DNA from: Panonychus citri
Taxonomy: Eukaryota; Arthropoda; Arachnida; Trombidiformes; Tetranychidae
Reading direction: 5' to 3'
Length of the DNA: 64,000 nt
Assembly (NCBI RefSeq): GCF_014898815.1
Contig: NW_026515428.1
Location: 1,302,001-1,366,000, forward strand
Below are positions 1 to 12,975 of this stretch, piece after piece (position 1 is the first letter of the stretch; every line of letters starts with the position of its first letter). The translations under genes and the position numbers were made by a program. The notes below the pieces were generated by a model. The model ran no database searches, was not told where the DNA came from, and was given only the letters and a program-made list of their open reading frames with translations.

Positions 1-915
1 TTTTCGATCAATAGATGTCGCTGGTAATTCGAAAAAGGCGACATCTGGTTGGGTGGAAGAAGAACTAAAGTTTGAGAGAGAAAAAGAAAGAAGAACAAAT
101 TTCTCTTAGAATTGGATAACTTGTCTCTTCTTGGGTTGGCAGTGAGAAAGAAATTTTTATTCACAATTTATCTTCTATCATGTATATTCTGTTTACGTGT
201 GTTTTTTTGAGTACGTATAATATGATTACTATTAATGTTCACCATCTTTTTTCTGAATTTTCATCTTTCATTTCTGGTGATTAACTCTTTTTATCCTTCT
301 CTCTGTTTGTTAATTTTCTCTCTTTCTCTTTCTTTTTTATCTTTTCTCACTCTCTGTCTCTGTCTATCTCTATCTCTTTCTTTCTCTCTCTCTTCTCTCT
401 AATTTCTCTATTTCTCTAATTGTTTTTCTCTCTCTCTCACCCTCTACGTGTTTTTCTTATTCTCCCCTATCTTCCCTCTTAAACTCTCCCTCTCTTTCTC
501 TCTCACTCTCCTTCTCTATGATTTCTGGTTAATTAGCTGTGTGGTGTAACCATAAGGTGGTAAAAGTGAAGGAACCATAAGGTGGTGAAAAAAAAGTGAA
601 GGAGTTGAAAGTATCCATATTGCGGTGATTATCCTCCACATAGAGAAGACGAAGAAACAAAAAAAACAATATCTTCTCCCATTTTATCTTTGTTTTTTTC
701 TTTCTCCTTCTCTCTCTCTCTCGTCTAATCTCCAATAATTATCATCATTAAAACGCAAATATATCACCATCATCATCATTAAGAAAGAAGGAGAGAAAAC
801 CCAAAGGAAAATTATTCTTCTTTTCTCTTTACCAATTATTGTTCTATTCTTTTAATTACATTGATAATAATCGTCAAAACATCATCATCATCATTATAAA
901 TCATCTAAATTCATT
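1..915 (+). other. Upstream / 5' UTR region of FNDC3-like gene
   Basis: No convincing coding sequence. The stretch is dominated by pyrimidine-rich microsatellite (TCTC and TTTC runs at about 300-530 and 700-725) followed by ATC/CAT-rich sequence up to the ATG at 916. It probably contains the promoter and 5' UTR of the FNDC3-like gene, but I see no clear TATA box or defined start site. The small minus-strand open frame at 529-735 only reads the complement of the pyrimidine tract. Confidence 0.5.
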
Positions 916-3900
916 ATGTTAAATAATTCAACAACTGCTGGGCCACCTCATTTTGTTGATTTACATGTTAATCCAGGTGAATCTGTGTCAATTCAACTCT
1001 TCGATGGCAATGAAACTGTCCTTCGAGGACCCGCTACCGTTACAATGATTTCTCAGCACACATTCCCTCCAGTACCTATGCCTGTCCAGGTAAATGATCT
1101 TCTTTCAATCAATAAACACAATCGTAATGTTATAATCGGTTAACATATTTTTCCATCTTTTCTTTTCCTCAAAAACAAAAAGGTTCCCCCTGGTCATATG
1201 GTTCAACAAATAGTAGATGAAAATGGAACCTTAAGACATATTATATTATCGGCAATTAACAATAATGGAACCAATTCAACTCCACCAGCAACATTGGTAC
1301 CACAGCAACAAGCTTATCCATATTCGTGTTGTTGTTACTGTTATTGGTAAGATTATTATTAGTATTTTTATGTTTATCTATCATCTCTTATCATTTAACT
1401 TGTGTGTGTGTGTGTGTATCTATGTGTTTATATTGTGTTTTGATAGGTTCACGTTTCTATCATCATCCAACCAAATGTCATCTCATCTCTTGATTGTCAT
1501 CACGATGAAAGTTGATGACGATACTACAACTAATATTTATTTCTATTGACTAACATGTTTTTTTTTGTTTAGACAATTAGATTTTTCTTGCCATTTAATT
1601 TTATTCTGAAAAAAAAAGGAAAACAAAATTTTATTCTAAGAAAAAGCGAAAACAATAGAAAATATCATCTTCATCAATTAGATTAACAAGATGAGGAAAA
1701 GCTCATGAATGAGCAATAGCAAAGTTTTCATCAAGATGATGATGATCAACCTTTCACCTTTTATTTAATTTTCCCTTTGATCTTTTCCTTTCTCCTATAC
1801 AATATATCTCATACAATATTGGATCTAATATAATTTATCTCCCTCTTTCTCTCTTTCTCTCTCTTAGCTCTTCTATGCCATCACCAAATCCACTTCCTAC
1901 GCCCCCGCCACCTCCACCTCCACCTCCGCCTATTCATCCTAGTAATCTATGGGAAATGGGTTTAACTCATGTTGATTCGACTCGTCGTCTTCCCTTTTCC
2001 CGGACCAATAATTCAAAAGTAAATTGTAACATAGATGTGACCTTTCCACCCTCACCAACCGGAACAACAATCCGCCGACGATTACCCAATCGTAATAATT
2101 ATTCATACTCTAAAAGATCACCTTTATTACAACAAGTAACAAGTAACACCTCAAACACAAGCACAACCACAACAACGACCACAACTACGTCAATAGGATC
2201 AATTAACAATAATACTAGTATCACCACGACAACAATTACCACGACAGCCACTGGAACCTCACCTTCTAGTAATACAAATCATCATCATAGTAATTCATTT
2301 ATTGTTAATGGAGTAACGTCAACAACAACAATAACTACAGCTAAACTAACTTCTTCCGGGGTATTATCAATCGCTACAGTGACATCTAATTTAACAGCAA
2401 CCACAACAACAACAACGACAGTAGCGGCAATATCAACTACAACAGGTTCATCAACCCATAATAATAATAATATTAATAAAGATAATCTAAGCTCTACACC
2501 AATTCGTGGTATCAATGGAAAAAGTCAAACATTAACAGTAACCGTTTCTGAAACGGGATCTGTATCTAAAACTGGGGCCATAACATTTCCTGTTACCCAT
2601 TTAAGGACCAATGGAGGTAATATGGCAACCAAATTAACTGCATCCATACCAGAGCTTATCACTTCACAGATCAATCAACGAAACAACAACAACAACATCA
2701 CCATCATTCACACCAACATCAATATCAACACCCGCATGGACATCAACATACACACCAACACTCACATCAACATCATTCACACCAATCACAATCAGCCAAG
2801 ATTGAATTCCTATTTACCAATGCTAATAACAATTCAGTGACAAGTGGATCCTACAATAATAATTATAATAATAAACATAATTCAATTGTTTCCAATTTAC
2901 CATCGACCACTTCAAATCATCACCATCACCATCATCATCATCATCACAATATTGTTAACCATGGTGGTGATAAATTAATTGGTGACAGTGAGAAGATGAA
3001 AATCACCTCACATCATAATAAAGATAACTCATCATCCGGAGTTTTAATCAATCGTAATTCAACAATAACAACAACCACAAGCACGACAACAACAACAACA
3101 ACAACAACGACAACACCAACCAATGGACTATTAATTGGATCACCTTCCTCACCAATTAAAAATGTTGTTGGTTCCCTTAAATCAGTAACTACTAATACTA
3201 CAATTAAAGGTTCAAGTTTCCTTAAAAGTGATAGCAAATCATCACCACCATCATCAAATCATTCACCCAAGAATGATCATTTGTCCAGAAAAGTGAGAAG
3301 AGAAGAGAAAACAATTAACAATAATAAAGAAGATAAAGAAAGTATAAACAAGTCAAAAGAGAATACACCTCAGCGGAAAAAGTCAAATATTAATTCTAAT
3401 GGTGGTGGTAATTACAATTTAGATGGAGAAATAGGAAAAAATCATAGTAGTGGTGCCAGTTCATCAAATAATTCAAAAGAATCATCACCAATTAAGATTC
3501 CATTGAATCATTCAAGTCACTGTAAACCAAGTTTACAATCACCATTACCTACAATTAATATACCATTAAATGTAACCTTAGCAACAGGACCATCAACAGC
3601 CACTTTACCAATTATCAGTATACCAATGGAGGCATCGACATTTACAAAGAAACGTTGTGATTCATTATTAACTACAACAGGTAATTGTAATTGAGAGTTT
3701 GTGTGTGGGTGGCGATGTAATTCAATGTCTATGATGATATTTGTCATTATTTCATCATCGAACATGGAAAAACTAGTATTATTACAAATTGAGATTTTAA
3801 TTATAATTCTTTCCATACTTGATTATGCTAATTGTATGTTTTTCTTTTTCTTTCAATCATTTTTACAGTAAATTCTGTTGATCCTGTTGGAATTAAAAGT

Positions 3901-5740
3901 CGTAAAGAATCATCTGGAAATAATTACGATTCAAGAAATCCAGTTACCAAATCAATTACTGGAAGGAATCTCAATAATCGTGATCAACAACAATTATCAA
4001 CTTCTTCAGGAGCTTTGCCAATCTCAGTAATAGTCAATGATGCTGATAGTTTAAGTGTCGAAAGTCCTTTAATTTTAATTGAAAGTGAAACAACTTCGAA
4101 TGATAAATCAACGACCAAACCAAACGACCTAAAGGTTATTGATTCCAATCATATTGAAGACAATGGTGATAGTAATGAGAAAGATGAATCAGTTGATGAA
4201 AATTCAACGATACAAAGGTTAACCAGTCCAAAGAAAGGGCAAGAGGCAAAGAAACGAAAAGATAAAACTGATCAATCTGATGGTCAAACTAATCAACAAT
4301 TAAATGGTAAAGAAGAAAATAATTTAGAAGATAATTTAGTGATTAAAGACCCTAAGCCTGTGGATAACAAAGAATCATTGAAAGTCAAAGATGAAATCGA
4401 CGGTGATAAGGAAATTAAAGATGATTCAATTACTGTTAATGATATAACCGCAGAGGAAAAGTGCAAAAGTGATGATAAAATTGATTCTCAACAAATGATA
4501 ACATCTCTAGTATCATCAATAACAACAACAACATCTACAAAAACAACAGTGTTCAATGAAAATATTACCGCTAATGTGGTTGGTGCTGAAGAAAATGAGA
4601 AAACCTCAACTCATACTCGTGATAATCAGGATAAAGATTATGGTGATAAAAATGTTGATGAAAATAGTGAAGAAGAGGAAGTAGAAGATGAAGATGAAGA
4701 TGACGATGAGGAGGAGTCACAATTGACAGGAGATAATAATAATAAAAACAATTGTATCACCTCGAATACTATGGAAACCAATGCAGCTTATGGAGATTCA
4801 AGTGATATTAATCGAGTTAAAGTTAAAAGTTCACCTCAACGATCACCTAAACATTTATTACCCCAAATTCAAGTATTTTGTTTAAATTATACCTCATTAA
4901 CTGCAACCAGTGTAAAGTTAAAATGGATCAACGAACAAGGTCATCATAATAATTATCATCATAGCCATCATCATTTTCAATCTTCCTCTTATGGTGGTGG
5001 ATCTATTCTCAGTGAGACTCGACATTATATGGTTGAAATGATGAAATTAAACCGATCAAATGCCAAAAACGGAACCGTAACACCAACAACCAGAATAGTT
5101 TACCAAGGTACCCAAGCCTCTTGTCGTGTCTCCCATTTAACTCCCTCAGAACAATATTCATTTAGAGTGAGATCATCTGAAAATAATCATCAACTGGTCA
5201 GCAATGTATTGACCGTTGTAACCCCCGAACATCAACCGGTCAATAAACACCATAAGCGATCAAGAACCCAAAACTCTAATCAACAAATTCAATTCACCTC
5301 GTAAGTTGTTATTGTTTTTTTTTCTTTTCTTTTCTTTTCCTTTTTCGTTTTTATTTTTCTCCACCTTCTTTTCTTTTATTGAGAACTAATGTGATTTTTT
5401 TTGCTTCTTTTATTCTTGTTAATTGTGGTGAATGATTTTCTTTTTTTTTCTCCTACTCTTTTCATTTGCGGTTCCGCTGTTTTAACATTAAATTACAATT
5501 ACTTTTCTCTTTCTTTTACTCACTTATATATACAGAGAGTCATCATCTCAAAAGCAGCAACACATTATTCAAAATCAAGAACAAGCAGCTTCCCGTCAAC
5601 AAGAATCATTGAATAACAAAATCGATGGTGAAACCCGGATTATCCGAAGTGAACAAAAATGTGCAATTGTAATTATCTCCTTGGTTTCAGTTCTTGCCGT
5701 TGTCCTTGCTTGTATCATTCATAATCTATTAATGTATTGA
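916..5740 (+). CDS. FNDC3-like fibronectin type III protein with C-terminal membrane anchor
   Basis: Six coding exons fit GT-AG rules and stay in frame: 916-1089, 1183-1346, 1868-2616, 2670-3680, 3869-5300 and 5536-5740, giving about 1,244 residues. Exons 1-2 carry the FNDC3 N-terminal signature (VNPGE, a GPATV-like stretch, then VPPGHMVQQIVDENGTLR). Exon 3 opens with a polyproline tract. Exons 3-4 are Thr-, Asn-, Ser- and His-rich low complexity. The 53-nt intron 2617-2669 is needed to reach the QQQQHHHH frame and the conserved-looking SAKIEFLF segment. Exon 5 has a Glu/Asp-rich stretch and one fibronectin III domain (about 4862-5258). Exon 6 ends in a hydrophobic tail after EQKCAIVI, matching the FNDC3 tail anchor known in vertebrates, where the protein sits on ER/Golgi membranes. 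Vertebrate FNDC3A/B have about nine FN3 domains, so this is a strongly reduced member. Exon borders are inferred without transcripts. Confidence 0.75.
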
Positions 5741-8700
5741 CGATGGCTGACCAATTGACCACCAACATTACCCTCTCCCTTTTCACCACGAAGATTGACT
5801 TTAAACAAAAACTGTGACTTTCTCAACTATAATCACCAAAAAAAAAGCAAACCTGTTGCTGATGTTTACCTTGTTATCGTTGCCTCTTTCTCTACCCCTC
5901 TTACCTTATTATTATTATTATAATGACGATGCTGGTGACCACTAAACTTGTTATCAAGTTGGTTGACCAGGAATGAGCAGAAAAAAAAATAGATGGTATC
6001 AATAATAATAATAATAGTACTGCTGATAATAATAATGGATAATTATAAAAATATATATACGGATAACCAATGAAAAAGAAACGTATTGACTGGAGAAAAG
6101 GAACCAAAAAATGAAGACCTTTTTTTATCATCGTTTCCTTTACTATAAGTGTGTGTTTATCTTATCATCATCTTCAATTTTTTTTCGCACTCAAATGGAA
6201 TCATAAACATCATCATGATGACAAAGTAAAAAAGAAAGAGAAGAACAAGCTGAATTCATTCTTCTAACCCATTCATCTATACCTATTCTCAATATCAACA
6301 TCATGATCATCATCATTATCAATAACAATACCCTCAACACACACAGCATCAATAACAACAGCAAACATTGATACAGAAACTTTCAATATGAATGATTGTA
6401 CTTTTTGCAATTTTTTCAATGTTCATGAGAAAAGGCAAAAAAAAAATGATGAAGAGCAAACTTTTCATGCACGGAGAAAGAGACAATCTTGATGATAATG
6501 ATGAAAAAGACGCTGTTGATGGTTAAGATGGATCTGACAAGGAAGGAGCTGGTAGGAAAAAAATGATCTTCATCATCAAGGTAGAATGAAGCAAGAAGAA
6601 GGATGAAGATCATCATCATCATCTTCTTCAGGATGATGATGAAAATTTCAAGCAAAAAAAAAACAAGAGAACCGCCAAACACTGAGAAGGAATCATGATG
6701 ATGACTTGTTGATTTTTGGATAACAGGAGATGAAGAATAAGAAAAAATTCTGAAGGAAAACATGATGGTGATGGAAAAGGAAACAAGCAATTACAATTAC
6801 ATAAGAAATAATTTTTTTTTTCTTCACTTTAATTGCTCCTTCTCATGTACATTTAATTTCATCAATTGGTTAAAATTTTCCATTGATCATCATGGTATCA
6901 TCGTCAGATTGTTTCATAATGACTTCATCAAACTTAAAGACAACCCAAGCATTTAATTGTATTTCATTGACAACAATGTCCGTCAATCTATTGATTTGTA
7001 AACGATGATTATGATGATGATGCTTTTCCTCCCTCCCCTCATCTTTTAATTAACCTTTTAATGTGCATTCATTTTTATCCCACTCTCATATTTATATATA
7101 TTATTATTTTTCGTTTAATTTCCCCAACAACCTTTTACCTTTTACCTTTTAACTTTCTCAGTTTGTTTATTGGGCCCAACGCAATCATTTGTTTGTTTAT
7201 CTTTTGTTTCATTTTATACTAATTGTTTTGACAGAATTTTTTTTTAATTTATAATTTTAATCTCTCTCCCTTATATAATTATCACCATTTATCTTTTTCT
7301 CTTCTTGACCCTCCCTCATTCTCATACATCTTTGCATCATCACTTGATTGTCCTTTTATCAACAACTCTCCCAGTCTTTTGTTGACTCTGATGCAATATT
7401 GTCTGTTGTTGTTTATTAACCCAACCTTTTTCCCCCAATCCTTTCTATCCATTCATTCAATTTTTTAGTCTCATTTTTCATCATCATAATCATCCAACAT
7501 CATTTGCTATTCCCCTATCTCATTTTGCAAAACAATGATGATTAATCATTGTTTACGGTAAACACAAGCAAACGGATAGACAAACAACTGAACAAACAAA
7601 ACAAACAACAAAACCTTTTACCTGTTGAAATGATAAGAGCTGCCTCTTGCTGGACCAGTCGAAAAAAAAATGGGAGTAGATGGCAAAGAAGGAGAAGAAG
7701 AAGATCCAAAAAGAGAGTAACCAGAAAAAAAGAGAGAGACTGACAGGAGGAGGAGGAAGAAGAAGAAGCAAAGGAAGAATAATTTATCAGCTGATGACGT
7801 TGATCCTTCATGTCTTTCTCTCTCTCTCTCTTTCCTTCATTTCTTCTCTTCTTTCTCTACTTTTCTCTTCCAAATCAACTTACCACTTCTTAATCAACAA
7901 TTTTTTCACACACACACCAATTTAAAAAAGATTATCAAAAGATGGTTAATATACTTGAAACGTGTTGGAAAAAATGGTTCAACAATTGATGACGATGAAT
8001 AACAACTTAATGAAAAGCTGATGAAATAATCAATTTTTGCTTTGTTTCTTTGCATTGCATTAAATTGGTTTACTGGTTTTGTTTAGCTATCAAACTTACA
8101 ACAACAAAATGTATTTCATATATAAGTTATTACCTGGATTTTTCATTCAACAACAAAAAGTGGTTCTATTTGGTATCTCTCTCACTTACCATAAGGATTA
8201 ACATCAACCTGACCATCTAAATATAAACTGAAGCTGTTCAATATTACCTGTTTACCTTTTTGTTTGAATGGGATTCGTTTAGATTGTCTATCATTTTCAT
8301 CGCTCTTTCAAAACTAATTGATCCCGTTTAATTTACTTCTGAACACACACACACACAATAGACCAGCTAGTCCAAAAGATTATTTATACTTAATAATTAC
8401 AATTAATAAGCAATAGAAACATACGCAACAACAATTAATTTTTTCTTCTAATCAATTTTATGGTTTACTTATCATCCACGGGACTTTAATGAAGACGATG
8501 AATTTTCCACCTCAATTCCTGTTGAAATTTTTTTCTCTTTTCTTTTCATGTCAACATAATTAACAACATTTTGAGAAGCGAAAAAATTTGTTTAAATAAC
8601 AATTTCCACAATCAACTGCAAGAGAGAGAGAGAGACCAGGATAGCAAATTGAAAATGGAGAAAACTTATCAACATCATTATCGTCATTAACATCAACAAT

Positions 8701-8960
8701 GATTATAACAACGCCCCACTCAACTATGGATCATTATTATTTCTTCACTGGTGATTGATAAAATACAATGATGTCCAATTCTTGTTTTCATTGAGAAAAG
8801 GCACAAACCCCAAAAAAGACCAACACAAATGAACATTTCATTTTGCATCGTAAAAAAAAGGAGTCATTCATTTTTCGATTGCATTTACATATGATATTAA
8901 CAGCGTGAGTGTGTATCATTAACCATGATGATAAACAACTGAGGCACATGATTCTGAAAA
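5741..8960. other. 3' flank of the FNDC3-like gene, low complexity, no gene seen
   Basis: Rich in CAT/ATG/AAC trinucleotide runs, purine tracts and pyrimidine tracts. Several open frames of 60-124 codons occur on both strands (for example 6416-6790 minus and 7542-7811 minus), but all are built from these simple repeats and resemble no protein family. Probably a long 3' UTR and intergenic DNA. Confidence 0.5.
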
Positions 8961-9100
8961 TGAATTGTCTTTTATATTCTCCATCATTATTTTTTTCTCT
9001 ATTCTAAAGATTTCCTTTTCCACTGTTGCTATTAAGGATTTAGTTGGATTTTTTCTCCTCAATGAAAGTTACTTGCATTTCTCTTCCTGTTTACTCTTTC

Positions 9101-9104
<4 letters not shown>

Positions 9105-9171
<67 letters not shown>
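9105..9171. repeat. (CT)n microsatellite
   Basis: An essentially pure CT dinucleotide run of about 67 bp. It creates spurious Leu/Ser open frames. Confidence 0.95.
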
Positions 9172-9173
<2 letters not shown>

Positions 9174-9549
9174 ACCTTTTTAATTTTCTATTTTCTTCTC
9201 AATCATGTACACACTCACACACAACAAAAAAAGCTTTGGTTTGACAACCAGAGTGCACAAAATTTTCAACAAAATCTGTTGATTATCATCAAGTGTACTT
9301 TTTTTCATCAAAAAAATAGTTACTTTTACAGGGAACAGTCAACAAGGAAAAAAAAATAATAGGATAAACATATTGTAACCTCATCTTTTCATCAGTTTGA
9401 AGACTCATCAAGCACAAATATACACACTCAACTAATAACATCAAATCAACTACATCATCATTATCATCATGATCAACAACAACAACAACAATATGAAGCA
9501 CATACACTCATCAAGAGATCCCCCTGCACACCCACAGTTAAAGGCATAA

Positions 9550-9785
9550 CTTACTTCATGTGATCAAGTAACCGAATCAAATGGAAATCAAATCATTGAT
9601 TAACTTAACACCAGAAAAGTTTCATTTATATTCAGTAAACAGAAACATCACCCAAACTCACAGTCAACCAACAACCAATGAATCTCCTGATTGTCATTTA
9701 TCATCATCTATTCAATGGCACAATAACAATCATTTTTCCAACAATTAACGATGGACAATTAATTGTAATCGCAATTTCCTCCCTC
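9550..9785. repeat. FNDC3-flank repeat, copy 1
   Basis: About 230 bp that recurs nearly unchanged at about 25943-26172 and in shorter form at about 28212-28330, inside the BTB/Dicer array. Shared landmarks include the stretch around ATTCAGTAAACAGAAACATC and the string CCAACAACCAATGAATCTCC. Because this copy lies next to the FNDC3-like gene, it is probably the source flank that was carried into the array by duplication. Confidence 0.8.
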
Positions 9786-10009
9786 TCGCAATACTTTGCC
9801 TCCCTTCAAAGAAAAAACAAACAGTTACCAAATCGATATCCATCATCTATCAAATCAATCAAGGAATCATCTTCATAATCATCTTTCGTCAACAATCAAT
9901 GGTCGTCAACTAATTAACTCTCTCATACAACATGACACAAAACCTTATTTAATGATTTTAATCAACATCAAACACACACACACAAATGGATTATTATTAT
10001 CATGATGCG

Positions 10010-10040
<31 letters not shown>
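10010..10040. repeat. (ATT)n microsatellite
   Basis: About ten ATT units, inside a wider AT-rich tract that runs to about 10250. Confidence 0.95.
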
Positions 10041-10043
<3 letters not shown>

Positions 10044-10626
10044 GAATACCATATATTGAATTATTATTATCACTATTGATTAATTATGATATTATTAATT
10101 AATGAATTATTATGATTTATCAACACACATACGTACACACACATATATATATTATTATGAATTAATTATATTCTATTGTGGATTCTATTGTGAATTTAAG
10201 ATTATATTGAATATATAAATATAAATATATTTTTATCATTCATAACAAATTGAAAAAGTTAAAAAGCAAAGAAAAAAAGTTTAATTCAATTAACTGAATC
10301 ATTGTAATATAATAGCAATTAATCCAATTGTTTTTCTTTTTCTAATTTGGATGTTGCTGTTGTTTTCGAAAATCTCTCTCCCTCTCCTTACCTTTTAAAT
10401 ATTGTTTTCTTTTCTTTTCTCTTTCAACAATTAAACTCCAATTTCATTTCAAACATTTCGATTGTTTCATTCAATTCGAATGGAGAAAGTGTTATATTTT
10501 CTCTACTCTGACAAGTTTTTATTTTCGATTTTAAAACTAAACTTAAAGCCTAAACTTGAATCCTTTTCTCTTGACCTTTTTACCTTGACAATTACTGACC
10601 TAAGGTCTTTTTGAAAATTTCTCTAT

Positions 10627-11215
10627 TGATTCATGTGAGGTAGAACTGAAAAGACTCCTAGAAGACCACAGAGTTAAACCAATCTGTCAATTTTGTTGAT
10701 AAAATCACCAGAAGAGGACATAATTAAAATTCAACTAAACCTATTGTACAGGGCGTTCTTTTATCCACTAAGGCCATTTTACTGAATATCTCAAGAACTA
10801 AAAGTCGCATGAATGTCAAACTTGACTAGAAAGTCCTCTAGTCAAGAAGTCTAGAACCGATCTCAATGACCTTGAAAATCGTTTCGATGAATAAATCAAT
10901 GCAAGCTCATCAAAAAGTAGTTTCATTAAGCATTGGGAACTGTTCAACAAGTTGCGTTTAAACCAACATTAACAATTTCTGTTCGTACTGAATACCCAAG
11001 CTACATGTTTTGGTTTTTTATAATCAGGGTGAGAATGTGTCACGATTTAACTGCACCTATCCGCATTACGAGGGTAATAAGTCAATAAAAGATGTAAGTT
11101 GACCGTTAATTACTTTTTTATTCATAATTATATTTAACGTCTTTGCTTTATTTTAACAGATAAATTTCGCGAAGCGAATTACTGATGAAATTTTAAATAT
11201 AATGGTGATTTTAAA
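10627..11215 (+). pseudogene. Decayed BACURD-like BTB gene, C-terminal half
   Basis: The DNA from about 10627 (ATTGATTCATGTGAGG and following) lines up with the exon-2 C-terminal half of the BTB gene at 28792-29775 and of the chimera at 12976-13559. It includes the VKPICQI-like stretch, the CATTGGGAACTGTTCAACAAG segment, a recognisable terminal intron (donor about 11094, acceptor about 11159) and a final-exon remnant. Many small deletions and stops break the frame, and exon 1 is missing. It is clearly more diverged than the other copies, so it is probably one of the oldest duplicates. Confidence 0.7.
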
Positions 11216-11249
11216 TCAACGACCAACAGACAAAAAAGTCCTGAAGCAA

Positions 11250-11410
11250 TAAAGATCAACCTGAAGAATAAATTGAGAAAAGAATCCTATCAATTCGAAA
11301 AGGTTGGAGAGAGAAAATGTAAAAATAATAACAATATTACCCCAGAAATAACAGAGTGACCTTAACAAATGTAACAGGTGGTCAATCGATCCACTTTTTC
11401 ATATTGTACA
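11250..11410 (+). pseudogene. Old, heavily decayed Dicer shard (DUF283 end)
   Basis: Fragments such as the run around TTCGAAAAGGTTGGAGAGAG and the string GTGACCTTAACAAATGTAAC correspond to the intact Dicer at about 48480-48740, but with many changes and deletions. Much more diverged than the adjacent shard starting at 11421. Similar old remnants of the same Dicer region occur at about 18130-18260 and 26270-26450. Confidence 0.6.
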
Positions 11411-11420
11411 TTGAATATAA

Positions 11421-12378
11421 TTATTCGTAATCATGAAGACTAGTGGATCTAAAACGATCTCTAAAGTGCCTCATCAGTACCCAAACGAAGCATTAGAAAT
11501 CGCTATGGAGAGAAACGTTATTCTTTGTCTTCCAACAGGTTCGGGTAAAACTTTCATCGCCATAATGGTGATCAATGAATTCACTGAACAGTTGAATCGA
11601 CCTTTTTCGCAAGGGAGCGGCCGTGACATTTTACGGACTCACAAATTCCTGTGATGATGATAAGTACTCTCCCATGGCCATTTTTCTTGAAAATGAGGAG
11701 ATTTCGGTCACTCCGAACCAGATTAAACATACTTTCGAGGAACTGGCTCGTATTTGTAGTACGTTTGGTCATTAAGTCAGAGTTACGTTTTGCGGCCTCA
11801 CAAATTCCTGTGAAAAAGGGTAGTGAAGATGACGATGAGTACGTTCCCATGGCCGTTTTTCTAGAAAATGACGCGATTCCGGTTACTCCGAAACAGATCA
11901 AACATACTTTCGAGGAACTGGCTCGTATTTGTAGTACGTTTGGACCTTGGTCATTAAGTCAGAGTTTAAGTTTTATTCTCGAGTTTCGAAGTCGTTTGTG
12001 AACAGATTAGTCATCTGAGAAGTTCATTCGTCGAAGTTATCGAAATGGTAATTGTAACTTTAAGAGAGTTCAAGGAAGTCGTTCAGGAGAAACTTGGTAC
12101 TTATGATAAAGGGAAAGATCTTTTAGCAGGTGTCACCAACAAAATGCTTCGACTTCTACAAGTTCTTTACGAGTTTGACCAGAAACCTTCGGACGAACCT
12201 TTATCGGCCATTATTTTCGTGGAAAGACGACTTGATGCAATGGTTTTATCCAAGTGGTTGAACGCAATCGCCGCATCGATACCCGAATACAGTTTCATCA
12301 AGTCTTCTTTCACCGTTGGTTCATCTACAACTGCACCATTTCCGTTCAATTCTTCCTTGAGGTCTCGACAACCAAATA
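11421..12378 (+). pseudogene. Dicer shard: helicase N-terminus fused to mid-helicase, with internal tandem duplication
   Basis: From 11433 the DNA nearly matches the start of the intact Dicer (46452 on), including the Walker A motif LPTGSGKT, for about 60 codons to about 11613. It then jumps some 600 nt to the Dicer region near 47210, deleting the DEAH segment. That region is present twice: a diverged copy at about 11620-11776 and a near-identical copy at about 11777-12378 that runs on to the equivalent of 47811. A 2-nt deletion at about 11980 relative to the intact gene (CTCGAGTTTCG against CTCAAGAGTTTCG) also breaks the frame. Not a functional helicase. Confidence 0.85.
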
Positions 12379-12975
12379 TTAGGGTGATTCACTCAAAGGT
12401 ACGGACGTTTGAATTTAAATGATTTTTTGAAAACTCAGCTGATTCTAATTATATTGTACAATTTGTGTTCATAAGAATCTAGTTTGATAATGTTGGGTGA
12501 AATTCTCGATCTAAATTCACCAGTTTTGAAAATTCGAACTAAACATAAAAAATCGAGAAAAATCACTTTTTCTGAGTTTGGAAGGGCCTAGAAAATCAAT
12601 TAATCAGTTGATTTTTTTTCTGAAAGCTCAATTATAATCACCTAAGTCTTTTTAAAAGATTAAGGTAATTAGAAATTTTACAATTGATAGAATAAAGATT
12701 TAGTGGATAATCGAAGCGAAAAAGTCCAAAAAATTTGCCGAGCAAATCAAAGGGGGGAGTATTACTTTTTTTGGAAATTTGTTATTTTTGAAAATTGACT
12801 TTTTTCGACTTTTTTACAATAATTAATTAATTGTTCGATTTATTAATTTTTTTTTAATTAAAATAAAATTCTTACTATTTTCTCGCTAGTTTAAGATAGA
12901 TATTAAAAAAATCGTACCACTAATTAAATCAAAAATCAAAAATGAAGTTCCGTAACTTTGAGTGAATCAATCTAA
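12379..12975. mobile_element. 597-bp TA-flanked terminal-inverted-repeat element inside a Dicer shard
   Basis: The left end TTAGGGTGATTCACTCAAAG and the inverted right end (which reads TTAGATTGATTCACTCAAAG on the minus strand) form terminal inverted repeats of about 25-28 bp. TA lies on both sides (12377-12378 and 12976-12977). The intact Dicer at about 47808-47816 provides the empty site CAAATACAATCG with a single TA. This fits a non-autonomous Tc1/mariner-type element. TTAGG-like ends are known in some mariner families. No transposase frame is visible. Confidence 0.85.

Noticed and set aside
2285..3237. Minus-strand open frames rich in Val (2285-2515, 3013-3237)
   Set aside because: They are the complement of ACA/ACC-type Thr repeats in the FNDC3-like exons and have no independent signal.
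6416..7925. Hydrophobic or Lys/Arg-rich frames on both strands
   Set aside because: Low-complexity trinucleotide and purine/pyrimidine tracts, with no family resemblance.
8965..9244. Overlapping Leu/Ser open frames
   Set aside because: Created by the (CT)n microsatellite. The two frames encode the same repeat.
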